Part shown: positions 6,980-16,819 of the stretch, piece after piece
Layout: each line of letters begins with the position of its first letter
Numbering within the stretch: the first letter of the stretch is position 1
NCBI RefSeq assembly: GCF_003605385.1
Contig: NZ_QYTV02000003.1
Span: forward strand, 1-64,000
Direction of reading: 5' to 3'
DNA length: 64,000 bases
From: Siminovitchia acidinfaciens
GTDB lineage: Bacteria > Bacillota > Bacilli > Bacillales > Bacillaceae_C
The notes under the pieces: model-generated
Seen by the model: the letters and a program-made list of their open reading frames with translations, nothing else
Told to the model about the DNA's origin: nothing
Database searches by the model: none
Translations under genes and position numbers: made by a program

Positions 6980-7210
6980 ATGTCAGTAACTGTCTATACT
7001 ACAACTAGATGTCCATACTGCGTCATGCTGAAAAACTTTCTAATGGAAAGAGAAATTCCTTTTAATGAAGTAAATGTTGAAAGTGATCCAGAAAAAATGC
7101 AAGAGTTAATCAATAAAACAGGACAAATGGGTGTTCCACAGACCGAAATCAATGGACAATGGGTAATTGGGTTCGATCCAAACAGCATTATGATGGCCTT
7201 GAAACAATAA
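6980..7210 (+). CDS. Glutaredoxin
   Basis: A 76-residue glutaredoxin with the dithiol site CPYC (Cys11, Cys14), the cis-Pro segment GVPQ and the family glycine in VIGFD. It could reduce persulfides or mixed disulfides formed on the neighbouring sulfur carriers, probably together with bacillithiol or thioredoxin reductase (inference). AAGGAGGTAAAAGG precedes the ATG. Confidence 0.9.
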   Translation: MSVTVYTTTRCPYCVMLKNFLMEREIPFNEVNVESDPEKMQELINKTGQMGVPQTEINGQWVIGFDPNSIMMALKQ

Positions 7211-7229
7211 TATTTTTTTAAATAAGATT

Positions 7230-7245
7230 ATACCTAGGGGGGTAA
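7230..7245 (+). promoter_or_regulatory. Degenerate CstR-type operator overlapping a ribosome site
   Basis: ATACCTAGGGGGGTAA matches 10 of the 12 arm positions of the upstream palindromes. It also contains the GGGGGG ribosome site of the next gene. It may be a weak third regulatory site or chance. Confidence 0.4.
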
Positions 7246-7250
7246 GTTGA

Positions 7251-8375
7251 ATGGTTAAAGCTATTTCCTCAAAAGAAGTAACAAAAAAAATCTTCAATAA
7301 TGAAAAAATGTTCATCTTAGATGTCCGGAATGAAACTGACTTCCAAGATTGGAAAATTGAAGGAAAGAATTTGGAATACCTGAACATCCCATACTTTGAA
7401 CTGCTTGACGGTGTGGAGGGGATTTTAGATAAACTTCCGAATGATAAAGAAGTGCTGGTGGTCTGTGCAAAAGAAGGCTCATCTGTGATGGTGGCTGAAA
7501 TGCTGGCTGAAGAAGGTTTGGATGTTTCATATCTTCAAGGTGGAATGAAGGCTTGGAGCGAACATTTGGAGCCTGTAAAAATAGGAGATCTCGATGATGG
7601 CGGTGAAATCTATCAGTTTGTCCGGATCGGGAAAGGCTGCCTGTCATACATGGTCATTTCCAATGGGGAAGCGGCAGTGATCGATGCGACACGTATGACA
7701 GATGTGTTTACTGAATTTGCACAAAGCAAAAATGCGAAGATTACCCACGTTCTTGACACTCACCTTCACGCGGATCATATTTCAGGAGGCAGAAAAATCG
7801 CAGAGCAGACACACGCCTCATATTGGCTACCTCCGAAAGATGCAGGAGAAGTTACCTTTGCATTTGAACCACTGGAAGATGGAAATGTGATTACTATCGG
7901 TGATACTGCAATTGATATTCATGCACTTTATTCACCTGGGCATACGATTGGATCAACATCGTTCATTGTAGACGAGAAATACTTGCTTTCAGGCGATATT
8001 CTATTTGTTGATTCGATTGGAAGGCCTGACCTAGCCGGTTTGGCAGAAGACTGGGTAGGAGATTTGCGGGAAACATTGTATTCCCGTTATAAAAAGCTCT
8101 CAGATGAATTAATTGTTTTACCGGCTCATTTCATGATTATGGATGAATTGAATGAGGACGGCAGTGTTTCTGAAAAATTAGGAACCCTGTTTGCCGAAAA
8201 CCATGGATTGAACATTGAAAGTGAAGAAGAGTTCAGAAAGCTTGTAACTGAAAATCTGCCGCCACAGCCAAATGCGTATCAGGAGATCCGTGAAACGAAC
8301 ATGGGAATAATCAATCCTGATCTTGACAAACAGCGTGAAATGGAAATAGGACCAAACCGCTGTGCGGTAAGATAA
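7251..8375 (+). CDS. Rhodanese-persulfide dioxygenase fusion (CstB-like)
   Basis: 374 residues. Residues 1-105 form a rhodanese domain with Cys72 in VVCAKEGSS; residues 115-300 form an ETHE1-type metallo-beta-lactamase domain with HLHADH (171-176), His231 in SPGHTIGS, Asp249 in LSGDILF and His293 in LPAHF, giving the mononuclear Fe(II) site of persulfide dioxygenases. These enzymes oxidise thiol persulfides to sulfite. The fusion of both activities in a CstR operon matches S. aureus CstB, which yields thiosulfate. The C-terminus ends in a Cys-containing tail (GPNRCAVR). Sulfite made here could be exported by the TauE protein at 8767. Confidence 0.9.
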   Translation: MVKAISSKEVTKKIFNNEKMFILDVRNETDFQDWKIEGKNLEYLNIPYFELLDGVEGILDKLPNDKEVLVVCAKEGSSVMVAEMLAEEGLDVSYLQGGMKAWSEHLEPVKIGDLDDGGEIYQFVRIGKGCLSYMVISNGEAAVIDATRMTDVFTEFAQSKNAKITHVLDTHLHADHISGGRKIAEQTHASYWLPPKDAGEVTFAFEPLEDGNVITIGDTAIDIHALYSPGHTIGSTSFIVDEKYLLSGDILFVDSIGRPDLAGLAEDWVGDLRETLYSRYKKLSDELIVLPAHFMIMDELNEDGSVSEKLGTLFAENHGLNIESEEEFRKLVTENLPPQPNAYQEIRETNMGIINPDLDKQREMEIGPNRCAVR

Positions 8376-8398
8376 TAAAATATTAGGAGGAACTGAAA

Positions 8399-8626
8399 AT
8401 GGAAGCAACAAAATTTTTAGATGCAAAAGGGCTGGCATGTCCAATGCCGATTGTAAGAGTGAAAAAGGCGATGAATGATATGGAATCCGGTCAAGTGCTG
8501 GAAGTTCATGCGACTGATAAAGGCTCGAAGAGTGACTTGACAGCATGGGCCAAATCCGGGGGTCATGCATTGTTGAAAGATGAAGAAGAAAATGGCGTAT
8601 TTAAATTTTGGATTCAAAAAGCGTGA
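8399..8626 (+). CDS. TusA-family sulfur carrier
   Basis: 75 residues, stand-alone TusA/SirA domain with LDAKGLACPMPIV (Cys14) and the MNDMESGQVLEV continuation. It closely resembles the TusA half of the fusion at 6396, so one of the two may be a duplicate. It would accept persulfide sulfur from rhodanese or DsrE partners. It is the last gene before a terminator. Confidence 0.92.
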   Translation: MEATKFLDAKGLACPMPIVRVKKAMNDMESGQVLEVHATDKGSKSDLTAWAKSGGHALLKDEEENGVFKFWIQKA

Positions 8627-8630
8627 TAAA

Positions 8631-8658
8631 AAAGGGAACCGGAAAGGTTCCCTTTTTC
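8631..8658 (+). terminator. Terminator of the persulfide operon
   Basis: AAAGGGAACC/GGTTCCCTTT stem with a short loop and T-run. It separates the tauE gene from the main operon. Confidence 0.88.
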
Positions 8659-8766
8659 CAAAAGAATGCGCATGAACTGATTTTTTCTGTTTAGGCGGCA
8701 GAGACTCAAGGTCCCTTTGACGGAGGCCCTGATGCTGCCAGTGTATTTTTAAAGGGAGGTTGAGCG

Positions 8767-9543
8767 ATGGACATTACATTTATAATTGTCATTTTTTTTA
8801 TAGGCTTTATCGGCTCCTATATTTCCGGAATGCTTGGAATTGGCGGTTCCATCATCAAATATCCAATGCTTTTATATATCCCTCCATTATTCGGCCTGGC
8901 GGCCTTCAGTGCTCACGAGGTTTCCGGTATCAGTGCCGTGCAAGTGTTCTTTGCAACAATTGGTGGTGTTTGGGCATACCGGAAGGGCGGCTATTTAAAT
9001 AAAACATTGATTGGATATATGGGAGTCAGCATTTTGATTGGGAGCTTTATCGGAGGATACGGATCCAAAATGATGTCTGAGGGTGGAATTAACTTAATTT
9101 ATGGGATTTTGGCCTTGATAGCTGCGGTTATGATGTTTGTTCCCAAAAAAGGGATTGATGATATACCATTTGACCAAGTGAAATTTAATAAATGGCTGGC
9201 AGCTTTGCTGGCATTGATTGTTGGTTTGGGAGCCGGCATCGTTGGAGCAGCAGGAGCGTTTTTGCTTGTACCCATCATGCTTGTCGTATTGAAAATACCA
9301 ACACGCATGACGATTGCCTCCTCTTTGGCCATTACTTTCATTTCCTCAATCGGAGCGACTGTAGGCAAAGTTACCACAGGTCAAGTGGATTATTTTCCGG
9401 CATTCATTATGATCATTGCCAGTCTGATTGCCTCACCGCTCGGCGCGATGGCAGGTAAAAAAGTGAATACAAAAATATTGCAAGTCATTCTAGCTATATT
9501 GATATTTGCTACAGCTCTTAAAATATGGGCAGATATATTGTAA
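8767..9543 (+). CDS. TauE/SafE family sulfite exporter
   Basis: 258 residues, about eight membrane helices in two halves, opening with [20 protein letters not shown], the TauE/SafE signature; the second half repeats it as [17 protein letters not shown]. The family exports sulfite, sulfoacetate or related anions. Position behind a persulfide dioxygenase suggests export of sulfite. AAAGGGAGG lies before ATG 8767. Between the preceding terminator and this gene is a GC-rich segment with weak hairpin potential (8694-8739). No copy of the CstR palindrome was seen upstream, so it may be expressed separately or by read-through. Confidence 0.88.
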   Translation: MDITFIIVIFFIGFIGSYISGMLGIGGSIIKYPMLLYIPPLFGLAAFSAHEVSGISAVQVFFATIGGVWAYRKGGYLNKTLIGYMGVSILIGSFIGGYGSKMMSEGGINLIYGILALIAAVMMFVPKKGIDDIPFDQVKFNKWLAALLALIVGLGAGIVGAAGAFLLVPIMLVVLKIPTRMTIASSLAITFISSIGATVGKVTTGQVDYFPAFIMIIASLIASPLGAMAGKKVNTKILQVILAILIFATALKIWADIL

Positions 9544-9635
9544 TCGGGTTTTTTAGGCTAAAAGATTCATTTTTAAAAATACTACTTGTGTTTTTATAAC
9601 ATGTCTTGTATACTCACTTCAAATCGAATAGCGAT

Positions 9636-9732
9636 AACTAGGGGAGCCCAATGAGTTGGGCTGAGAGAGGAAGCACGATGAAGTTTCTTGACCCTTTGGA
9701 CCTGATCTGGTTAATGCCAGCGTAGGGAAGTT
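9636..9732 (+). promoter_or_regulatory. TPP riboswitch (THI element)
   Basis: Contains the conserved ACTAGGGGAGCCC, GGGCTGAGAG and GACCCTTTGGACCTGATCTGG-type segments of the thiamine pyrophosphate riboswitch, ending with CCAGCGTAGGGAAGT. It is followed by a strong terminator and then thiC, so it most likely works by TPP-dependent transcription termination. Confidence 0.97.
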
Positions 9733-9760
9733 AGCAGTGTACTTATTAACATGACACTTA

Positions 9761-9801
9761 AGCCGGGTCCATCCATGCATTTTTTGGACCCGGCTTTTAA
9801 T
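9761..9801 (+). terminator. Riboswitch-controlled terminator
   Basis: An 11-bp GC-rich stem AGCCGGGTCCA/TGGACCCGGCT is followed by TTTAATGTTT. It lies about 30 bases after the TPP aptamer and is the expression platform of thiC. Confidence 0.88.
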
Positions 9802-9862
9802 GTTTAATACGACCCAAAAATGCTGCCAAAAAATCAGGTCTCGTCCTTCCATCAAAAAGTGA

Positions 9863-11662
<1,800 letters not shown>

Positions 11663-11682
11663 TTTTCTCTGGAGGTTATTAA

Positions 11683-11850
11683 ATGAGTGTAGAAAAAATA
11701 AAAGAGGAAATTAAGCAGCTGGAACTTCGCATCAAAGTGTTAAAAATACAGGCAGGGAAAATTCAGCAGGCATGCGATCATCAATTCAGCGGAAATGAAT
11801 ATTTTGAAACCTGTACGAAGTGCAGCAAAGTGAATGTACTGTATTACTAA
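11683..11850 (+). CDS. Small zinc-ribbon-like protein downstream of thiC
   Basis: A 55-residue ORF too short for standard ORF calling. It has CTGGAGGTTATTAA before ATG 11683 and starts 20 bases after the thiC stop. Residues 3-28 are a charged amphipathic helix (probable coiled coil). The second half has Cys-Asp-His ... Cys-x2-Cys (ACDHQF and ETCTKC), a likely metal-binding knuckle. I do not recognise the family. Co-transcription with thiC under the riboswitch is likely from the spacing. Confidence 0.72.
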   Translation: MSVEKIKEEIKQLELRIKVLKIQAGKIQQACDHQFSGNEYFETCTKCSKVNVLYY

Positions 11851-11934
11851 ATGGAGAATAGAATCCGAATTAGGATGGTGTTTTGGAAAGCCGGAGATTC
11901 TGTTATGTTTTCGGGCAGTACTACTGAAAATTGA

Positions 11935-12020
11935 AGAGTAATTTCTTTTTTGGCGAGTATTTGCGGAAACTGCAGAGTATTTCCTGACCCTCCAAGAGTA
12001 TCTCCGCGATTCAAAGAGTA
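11935..12020 (+). repeat. Five AGAGTA/CGAGTA repeats with a 20-base period
   Basis: AGAGTA occurs at 11935, 11974, 11995 and 12015, and CGAGTA at 11954, giving steps of 19, 20, 21 and 20 bases. The sequence between units is not conserved except for frequent TTTC/TTGC after the unit. The array lies between the thiC mini-gene and a bidirectional terminator. A two-turn period suggests same-face spacing on DNA. Function is unknown. Confidence 0.6.
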
Positions 12021-12026
12021 CCCCGA

Positions 12027-12058
12027 AAAACCCACGAAAAGCAATTTCGTGGGTTTTT
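12027..12058. terminator. Bidirectional terminator between thiC and the M28 peptidase gene
   Basis: AAAACCCACGAAA/TTTCGTGGGTTTT stem with a short loop, flanked by A-run and T-run, so it can end both converging transcripts. Confidence 0.88.
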
Positions 12059-12068
12059 CAATCTCCTA

Positions 12069-13463
12069 TTACAAAGGCCTGTTTTCAAACTCAGGTTCTA
12101 CAGGTTGCGGAGCCACTCTCGATTTTTCAAGTGCCGGTGTATCCTTGCGTGCGATTTGATAGACAGCGGCTGTGACTATTCGAGCCATGTTTTCCATTTT
12201 TTCTTTACTGATGTGCTCAATAGTATCTGTTGGCTGGTGGTATTGCGGCTCAAGGGGTGCATAGCTGTATACTGCAGCTGGGATTCCAGCATCATGGAAT
12301 GACTGATGGTCACTTCGGCCAACTTGTCCGTAAGTAAGCGGCTTGGACACCCTGACACTTGCAGAGGCTGCAGTGTCAGTGATGACATTACGCTTGCCGT
12401 CCACAGTGAACATGATCATATCTCCAGCGTTTTTGCTACCCACCATATCAAAGTTGAACATCCCGACAGAGCGGTCCTTTTCGTCTTCCGTTAACGTAGA
12501 AACATAATGGCGGGACCCCAACAATCCCAATTCTTCAGCACCGAAAGTCAAGAAGCGGATTTCAGTATCTGTGGGCATGTCGCTGATTACACGAGCAATT
12601 TCAAGGTTTACGCTGACACCTGAAGCATTGTCACTTGCACCAGGCGCTCCTGGAACGGAATCATGGTGCGAGCCGACATAAATGATTTGTCCAGTGTCAT
12701 GATTTTTATGGGCTTTCTTCGTTGCAATAACGTTGTGTGAAGTCCTTGTACTTAATCCGCCTCCAATTACTTTTACAGTTGCTTCGACGGATTGACCATC
12801 ATCAAGAAGGCTCTTTATGGATAGCCCTTCATCCCTAGTCAGTCCGACAGTTGGGACAACCTTTCCGGCACCTGATAGGCTGGAGCTTAATATTCCGGAT
12901 GTATTGTTATACATAACAACTGCTATTGCTCCTGCAGCAGCTGCATTTTCCACTTTTTGAACAAAGGTATGGGTACCGCGTTCGATTAGGGCAATTTTTC
13001 CATTTACATCAACCTTCTCGAAGTCTTCAACACCGCCTAAACCGGCGTATACTACTTCCCCTGTAATTCCTTCAGCAGCTGTAGAAGGGGAATATGAGAA
13101 AACCCGTGGTGAAAGTGCAAGGTTAGAACCCTGAATGCTTACTGATACTGATGTTGGGTTTTGATATGTCTGCAATTCAAACGGCTGAATTTCAACTTCC
13201 AAGCCCAGTGAACGGTATTGATCAGCTATGTATTTAACTGCAGCCATTTCTCCTTCTGTACCGGCTACACGAATCCCAATATCCACCGATAAATCGTATA
13301 CGTGCTGATAAATTCTCTCTTTGTCGATCTTTTTAACAACTTTGTTGTCAAAAGCCTGTGCAGCCTGTTGATTTGGCGGTCCTTCCTGTGCAGCAGCTGC
13401 AGGAGCGAAGATCAAGCCCGTGGCCATCATACAACTCAAAACAATTTTAGAGTTTTTTCTCAT
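12069..13463 (-). CDS. Secreted M28-family aminopeptidase
   Basis: 464 residues with a signal peptide (about 1-26, ending AAAA), a PA domain inserted at about 105-235, and an M28 catalytic domain. Metal ligands and catalytic residues expected for the family are visible: GSHHDS (264-269), Asp278 in GASDNASG, the GluGlu pair 310-311 in FGAEELGLLGS, Asp340 in FDMVGS, and His386 in RSDHQSFH. Such enzymes release N-terminal amino acids from peptides outside the cell, as B. subtilis YwaD does. The gene stands alone, converging with thiC. The C-terminal 25 residues (SRVAPQPVEPEFENRPL) look unstructured. Confidence 0.92.
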   Translation of the reverse strand: MRKNSKIVLSCMMATGLIFAPAAAAQEGPPNQQAAQAFDNKVVKKIDKERIYQHVYDLSVDIGIRVAGTEGEMAAVKYIADQYRSLGLEVEIQPFELQTYQNPTSVSVSIQGSNLALSPRVFSYSPSTAAEGITGEVVYAGLGGVEDFEKVDVNGKIALIERGTHTFVQKVENAAAAGAIAVVMYNNTSGILSSSLSGAGKVVPTVGLTRDEGLSIKSLLDDGQSVEATVKVIGGGLSTRTSHNVIATKKAHKNHDTGQIIYVGSHHDSVPGAPGASDNASGVSVNLEIARVISDMPTDTEIRFLTFGAEELGLLGSRHYVSTLTEDEKDRSVGMFNFDMVGSKNAGDMIMFTVDGKRNVITDTAASASVRVSKPLTYGQVGRSDHQSFHDAGIPAAVYSYAPLEPQYHQPTDTIEHISKEKMENMARIVTAAVYQIARKDTPALEKSRVAPQPVEPEFENRPL

Positions 13464-13602
13464 TTTTACCCTCCATTTTCTGGTATGGATTTTTACCTAT
13501 TAACTTAGGTATATATAAAATATCACAGGATAAAAGTTTTAAGTAGAGAACAAAGACATGATTTAAAATATTCGGAAAATAGGTAGAATGGCAGGGGGGG
13601 TC

Positions 13603-13649
13603 CAAAAAAATAAGCTGAAATAACTAGATCAATCGAGTTATTTCAGCTA
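13603..13649 (-). terminator. Terminator of the MFS gene
   Basis: AGCTGAAATAACT/AGTTATTTCAGCT is a 13-bp inverted repeat; on the minus strand it is followed by TTATTTTTTTGG, a good T-run. Confidence 0.88.
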
Positions 13650-13659
13650 ATAATGCTTT

Positions 13660-14862
13660 TTATATGATTGTTGCCTTTTTTGTCAGTCGTTGTCTTTTTT
13701 GCCAGGAAATTGAAACAATCATCGTTAATACAAGAACAATTAAACCAAGCAAGAAAGGATAAATCATGTGAATATCATAAATCAGACCCGCGGTGAGCGG
13801 TCCAAGGACGTTGCCAATACTCATATAGGCATTGTTCATTCCCATAGCAAACCCCTGTTCATTTCCGGCTAACTTGGAGATGAGCGTGTTCAGAACAGGT
13901 CTTAAAATGGAAGTTGCCATGAAAATGATCAGTGTGACGATGAAAAAAAGAACATAGCTTGAAGCGAAGGTTGAGAATAAAAATCCGGCAGCTGTAATAG
14001 CTAAAAAGATATTCATCACTTTGCCTTCACCTAAAAAAGAAACAAGGCGATCGACGACAAACAGCTGAACGATGACACTGATTACCCCCGACACAGTTAC
14101 CATGACCGCAATTTCCTGAGGCGTCGCACCAAAAGCGTTGTCGAGATAAAGCCCGATAATCGATTCGTATGCCATCAATCCGAAGCTCATGACAAGGACG
14201 ATGATTAATGGAATAAAATAAGGCTTATACACGGACTGGGCCAATTTTTTTACCATGGGGTCGGATGTAGCTTCAGCAGGCTGAAACCCCCCCTCTTTGC
14301 TTTCTTTTAAAACAATGACCGAGAATACTACGGCAGCGACACCTACGATGGCAGAAACAAGCAATGGCATCTTTAGTCCAAAATCTGCCAGAAATCCTCC
14401 AACGCCGGGACCGACTACAATGCCGAGAGACATGGCAGCGGAGATGTAGCTGTTCCCCTTGGCACGCTGTTCTATCGTTGTGATGTCAGCCACATAGGCG
14501 AAAATGGCAGGTATCAACAATGCGGCTCCAATACCTCCGATTACACGGGAAAAATATAAAACACCAATTGAATGAGAAAAGTAGAAGATGAACATGGAAA
14601 GTGCTAATCCACTCAATCCATAGATAATCATTTTTCTTCTGCCATATTGGTCCGTCCATTTGCCTGCAATAGGGGACATGATAAACTGCGCACCTGCAAA
14701 AATGGCGATCATTAATCCGGCGGCTGTACCGCCCTGGCCTATGGACATCAAATAGGCAGGTAGAATTGGAATGATAATCCCGAAGCTTCCAATGGCAATA
14801 AACATATTGATCATTAAAATAAACATTTTTCTTTTCTGATCAGGCTGCACAACAATCCCCAC
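13660..14862 (-). CDS. MFS drug-type exporter
   Basis: 400 residues with 12 predicted membrane helices and the MFS motif A between helices 2 and 3 (GKWTDQYGRRKMI). It resembles the Bmr/NorA type of proton-driven exporters (motif-C-like GPGVGGFLADFG in helix 5), but the substrate cannot be told. The reading frame opens with GTG at 14862; GTG or ATG codons a little downstream are possible starts because the Shine-Dalgarno is weak. A promoter with a direct repeat lies immediately upstream, indicating a dedicated repressor encoded elsewhere. Confidence 0.88.
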   Translation of the reverse strand: MGIVVQPDQKRKMFILMINMFIAIGSFGIIIPILPAYLMSIGQGGTAAGLMIAIFAGAQFIMSPIAGKWTDQYGRRKMIIYGLSGLALSMFIFYFSHSIGVLYFSRVIGGIGAALLIPAIFAYVADITTIEQRAKGNSYISAAMSLGIVVGPGVGGFLADFGLKMPLLVSAIVGVAAVVFSVIVLKESKEGGFQPAEATSDPMVKKLAQSVYKPYFIPLIIVLVMSFGLMAYESIIGLYLDNAFGATPQEIAVMVTVSGVISVIVQLFVVDRLVSFLGEGKVMNIFLAITAAGFLFSTFASSYVLFFIVTLIIFMATSILRPVLNTLISKLAGNEQGFAMGMNNAYMSIGNVLGPLTAGLIYDIHMIYPFLLGLIVLVLTMIVSISWQKRQRLTKKATII

Positions 14863-14868
14863 TTTCTA

Positions 14869-14926
14869 TAACTATTCATTAAAACAGTAACTATTCAATA
14901 TAACAATATTTTCAAGTGAATGTCAA
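14869..14926 (-). promoter_or_regulatory. MFS promoter with direct-repeat operator
   Basis: On the minus strand TTGACA (14926-14921) and TATATT (14902-14897) are separated by 18 bases. Two perfect copies of TGAATAGTTA (14897-14888 and 14878-14869) follow, 19 bases apart, the first touching the -10 box. The arrangement suggests a repressor binding two direct half-sites at the start of transcription. No regulator gene is adjacent. Confidence 0.65.
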
Positions 14927-15147
14927 CAACAATTTGCTTGTGGGAATTACCTAAAATATTAAAAGCAATGGGGCTTGTTTTATCAATCAGTTTGAGGGGG
15001 AACGAGATGTTTTCTTAGGTATGATTGATAACCGGGATCTGTGGCTCTAAACGACAAAGGTGAGTGGAGAGATGCTCGTCATTTGTAGTCTTCATCCAAA
15101 ACGGTTACATCAGGTTGAAGAGATTGGGTGTAAGATTAACCTTAAAG
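14927..15147. other. Intergenic stretch without a supported gene
   Basis: The 408-base gap between the MFS and antiporter genes holds the MFS promoter at its left end and a bidirectional terminator at 15148. In between I see no ORF with a ribosome site, no RNA motif and no repeat. Confidence 0.6.
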
Positions 15148-15185
15148 AAAAAAGCGGCCGCATAAAATGATGCAGCCGCTTTTTC
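15148..15185. terminator. Terminator downstream of the antiporter gene
   Basis: AAAAGCGGC-CGCAT ... ATGCA-GCCGCTTTT forms a nearly perfect stem with T-runs on both strands. It lies downstream of the minus-strand antiporter. Confidence 0.85.
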
Positions 15186-15270
15186 GTGGTTGGGAAATGA
15201 AAAAATTCCTAAGTTGCTACCATATAATATTCAAATCCGTCTTAAAATGATCGTTTAGCACATTAGCTAA

Positions 15271-16599
15271 TTAAAGCACGAACGCAGCAATCAATCCAAA
15301 AATGAACAGTGGAATATTATAGTGAAGGAATGTTGGTACACAAGTATCCCAAATATGGTGGTGGCGTCCGTCTGCATTCAGACCGGAAGTAGGTCCAAGT
15401 GTGCTGTCGGATGCCGGGGATCCTGCATCACCGAGTGCTCCGGCAGTTCCAATCAGTGCAGCCGTTGCAAGCGGGGACAATCCAGCTGCCGCGCAAAGAG
15501 GAACATAAAGTGCAGCCAAAATCGGAATCGTGCCGAAAGATGAACCGATTCCCATCGTAATGATCAATCCGAGAAGCAGCATAAAGAATGCAAGCAGCAT
15601 TGGAGAGTTGCCTACAACTCCTGTCGTTTTCTCCACCAGTTCAGTGACTGATCCTGTTTCTTTCAATACGGTCGCATAGCCTGATGCAACAAGCATAACA
15701 AATGCAATCATGCCCATCATGCCGATACCTTCTTGGACAACCTTATCTCCATCGTGAAATTTAACAACTTTAGTGATGAATAGAATAATGATACCTGTCA
15801 ATGCACCTAATACAAGAGACTCAGAAGTAAGCTGAACAACTAATGCCGCAACAATGGCAATGACGGTAAATGTATGGCCAGTTTTCCATGCTGCAGGGCT
15901 TGGCTCATCTGTTATGCCTTCAGCCATATCCAATTCTGCGAATTCTTGTTGTCCTGCAGGCTTGGAGACCCGTTCTTTTCTGTAAGAGATGAAAATAGCA
16001 ATAAATAAACCAACAATCATACCTGCTCCAGGGATCAACATGGCCAGATTCACTTCGTTCAGTGTGATGCTCATATTATTGGAAACCATTTCGTCTTGGA
16101 TGATCCCTTTAAAAATTAATCCGAATCCCGCGGGAATCAAGATATAAGGGGCTTTCAGTCCAAATGTCAAAGCAGTTGCAACGGCTCTTCTATCCAATTT
16201 GAGACGGTCAAACAGCCCTAGAAGCGGGGGAATTAAAATAGGGATGAATGCAATGTGGACAGGTATGACATTTTGGGACAAACAAGCGATTCCTGCTATT
16301 GATAAGGCGAGCGCTGTTTTCTTTCCACTAAATACCTTCAGCATCTTATTAACAAGAAGCTGAGTAATCCCAGATAAACCAATCATTACAGCAAATATTC
16401 CCAGCAAGATATAACTGAGGGCTGTATTGGCTTGTCCGCCCATTCCTGAAATCATCAGACTCACAGAATCAGAGAAATTCATCCCTGATACGAGGCCTGC
16501 AGTCAGGGCGGCAATAATGATTGCGAACAAGACGTTCACTCGAAGGAGACTTAACGCAACCATCACGATGACACTAATTATGACAGCATTCGTCAACAT
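15271..16599 (-). CDS. Na+/H+ antiporter family transporter (YuiF-like)
   Basis: 442 residues, about 11-12 membrane helices, with family-typical segments such as AGIACLSQNVIPVHIAFIPI, GIGSSFGTIPILAALYVPL and GALGDAGSPASDSTLGPTSG. It belongs to the NhaC-related antiporter group that includes B. subtilis YuiF; some members were proposed to move amino acids instead of sodium. A charged cytoplasmic loop (about residues 205-235) divides the two halves. The gene stands alone, divergent from acoR. The exchanged substrate is not evident from sequence. Confidence 0.85.
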   Translation of the reverse strand: MLTNAVIISVIVMVALSLLRVNVLFAIIIAALTAGLVSGMNFSDSVSLMISGMGGQANTALSYILLGIFAVMIGLSGITQLLVNKMLKVFSGKKTALALSIAGIACLSQNVIPVHIAFIPILIPPLLGLFDRLKLDRRAVATALTFGLKAPYILIPAGFGLIFKGIIQDEMVSNNMSITLNEVNLAMLIPGAGMIVGLFIAIFISYRKERVSKPAGQQEFAELDMAEGITDEPSPAAWKTGHTFTVIAIVAALVVQLTSESLVLGALTGIIILFITKVVKFHDGDKVVQEGIGMMGMIAFVMLVASGYATVLKETGSVTELVEKTTGVVGNSPMLLAFFMLLLGLIITMGIGSSFGTIPILAALYVPLCAAAGLSPLATAALIGTAGALGDAGSPASDSTLGPTSGLNADGRHHHIWDTCVPTFLHYNIPLFIFGLIAAFVL

Positions 16600-16819
16600 G
16601 ACTTTACCTCATTTCTATAAATTTCTACCATACTCTATCATCCATATGAGATGGAAAAATGTCAACGTTAAATTATAGAAGTTATTTCTTCCTTAAACCG
16701 GTAAAAAGTTAGGACCCTACTTTTCATCCATTATTAAATAAGTGACAGGAATTTTATCGTTTATAGCGAAATCATTTTTATATCCATTAAAAATTATGAA
16801 GAAAGGCGGGAGCTAACGG

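Noticed and set aside
7312-8570. Minus-strand ORFs across the persulfide dioxygenase and TusA genes
   Set aside because: Shadow frames of strongly supported plus-strand genes.
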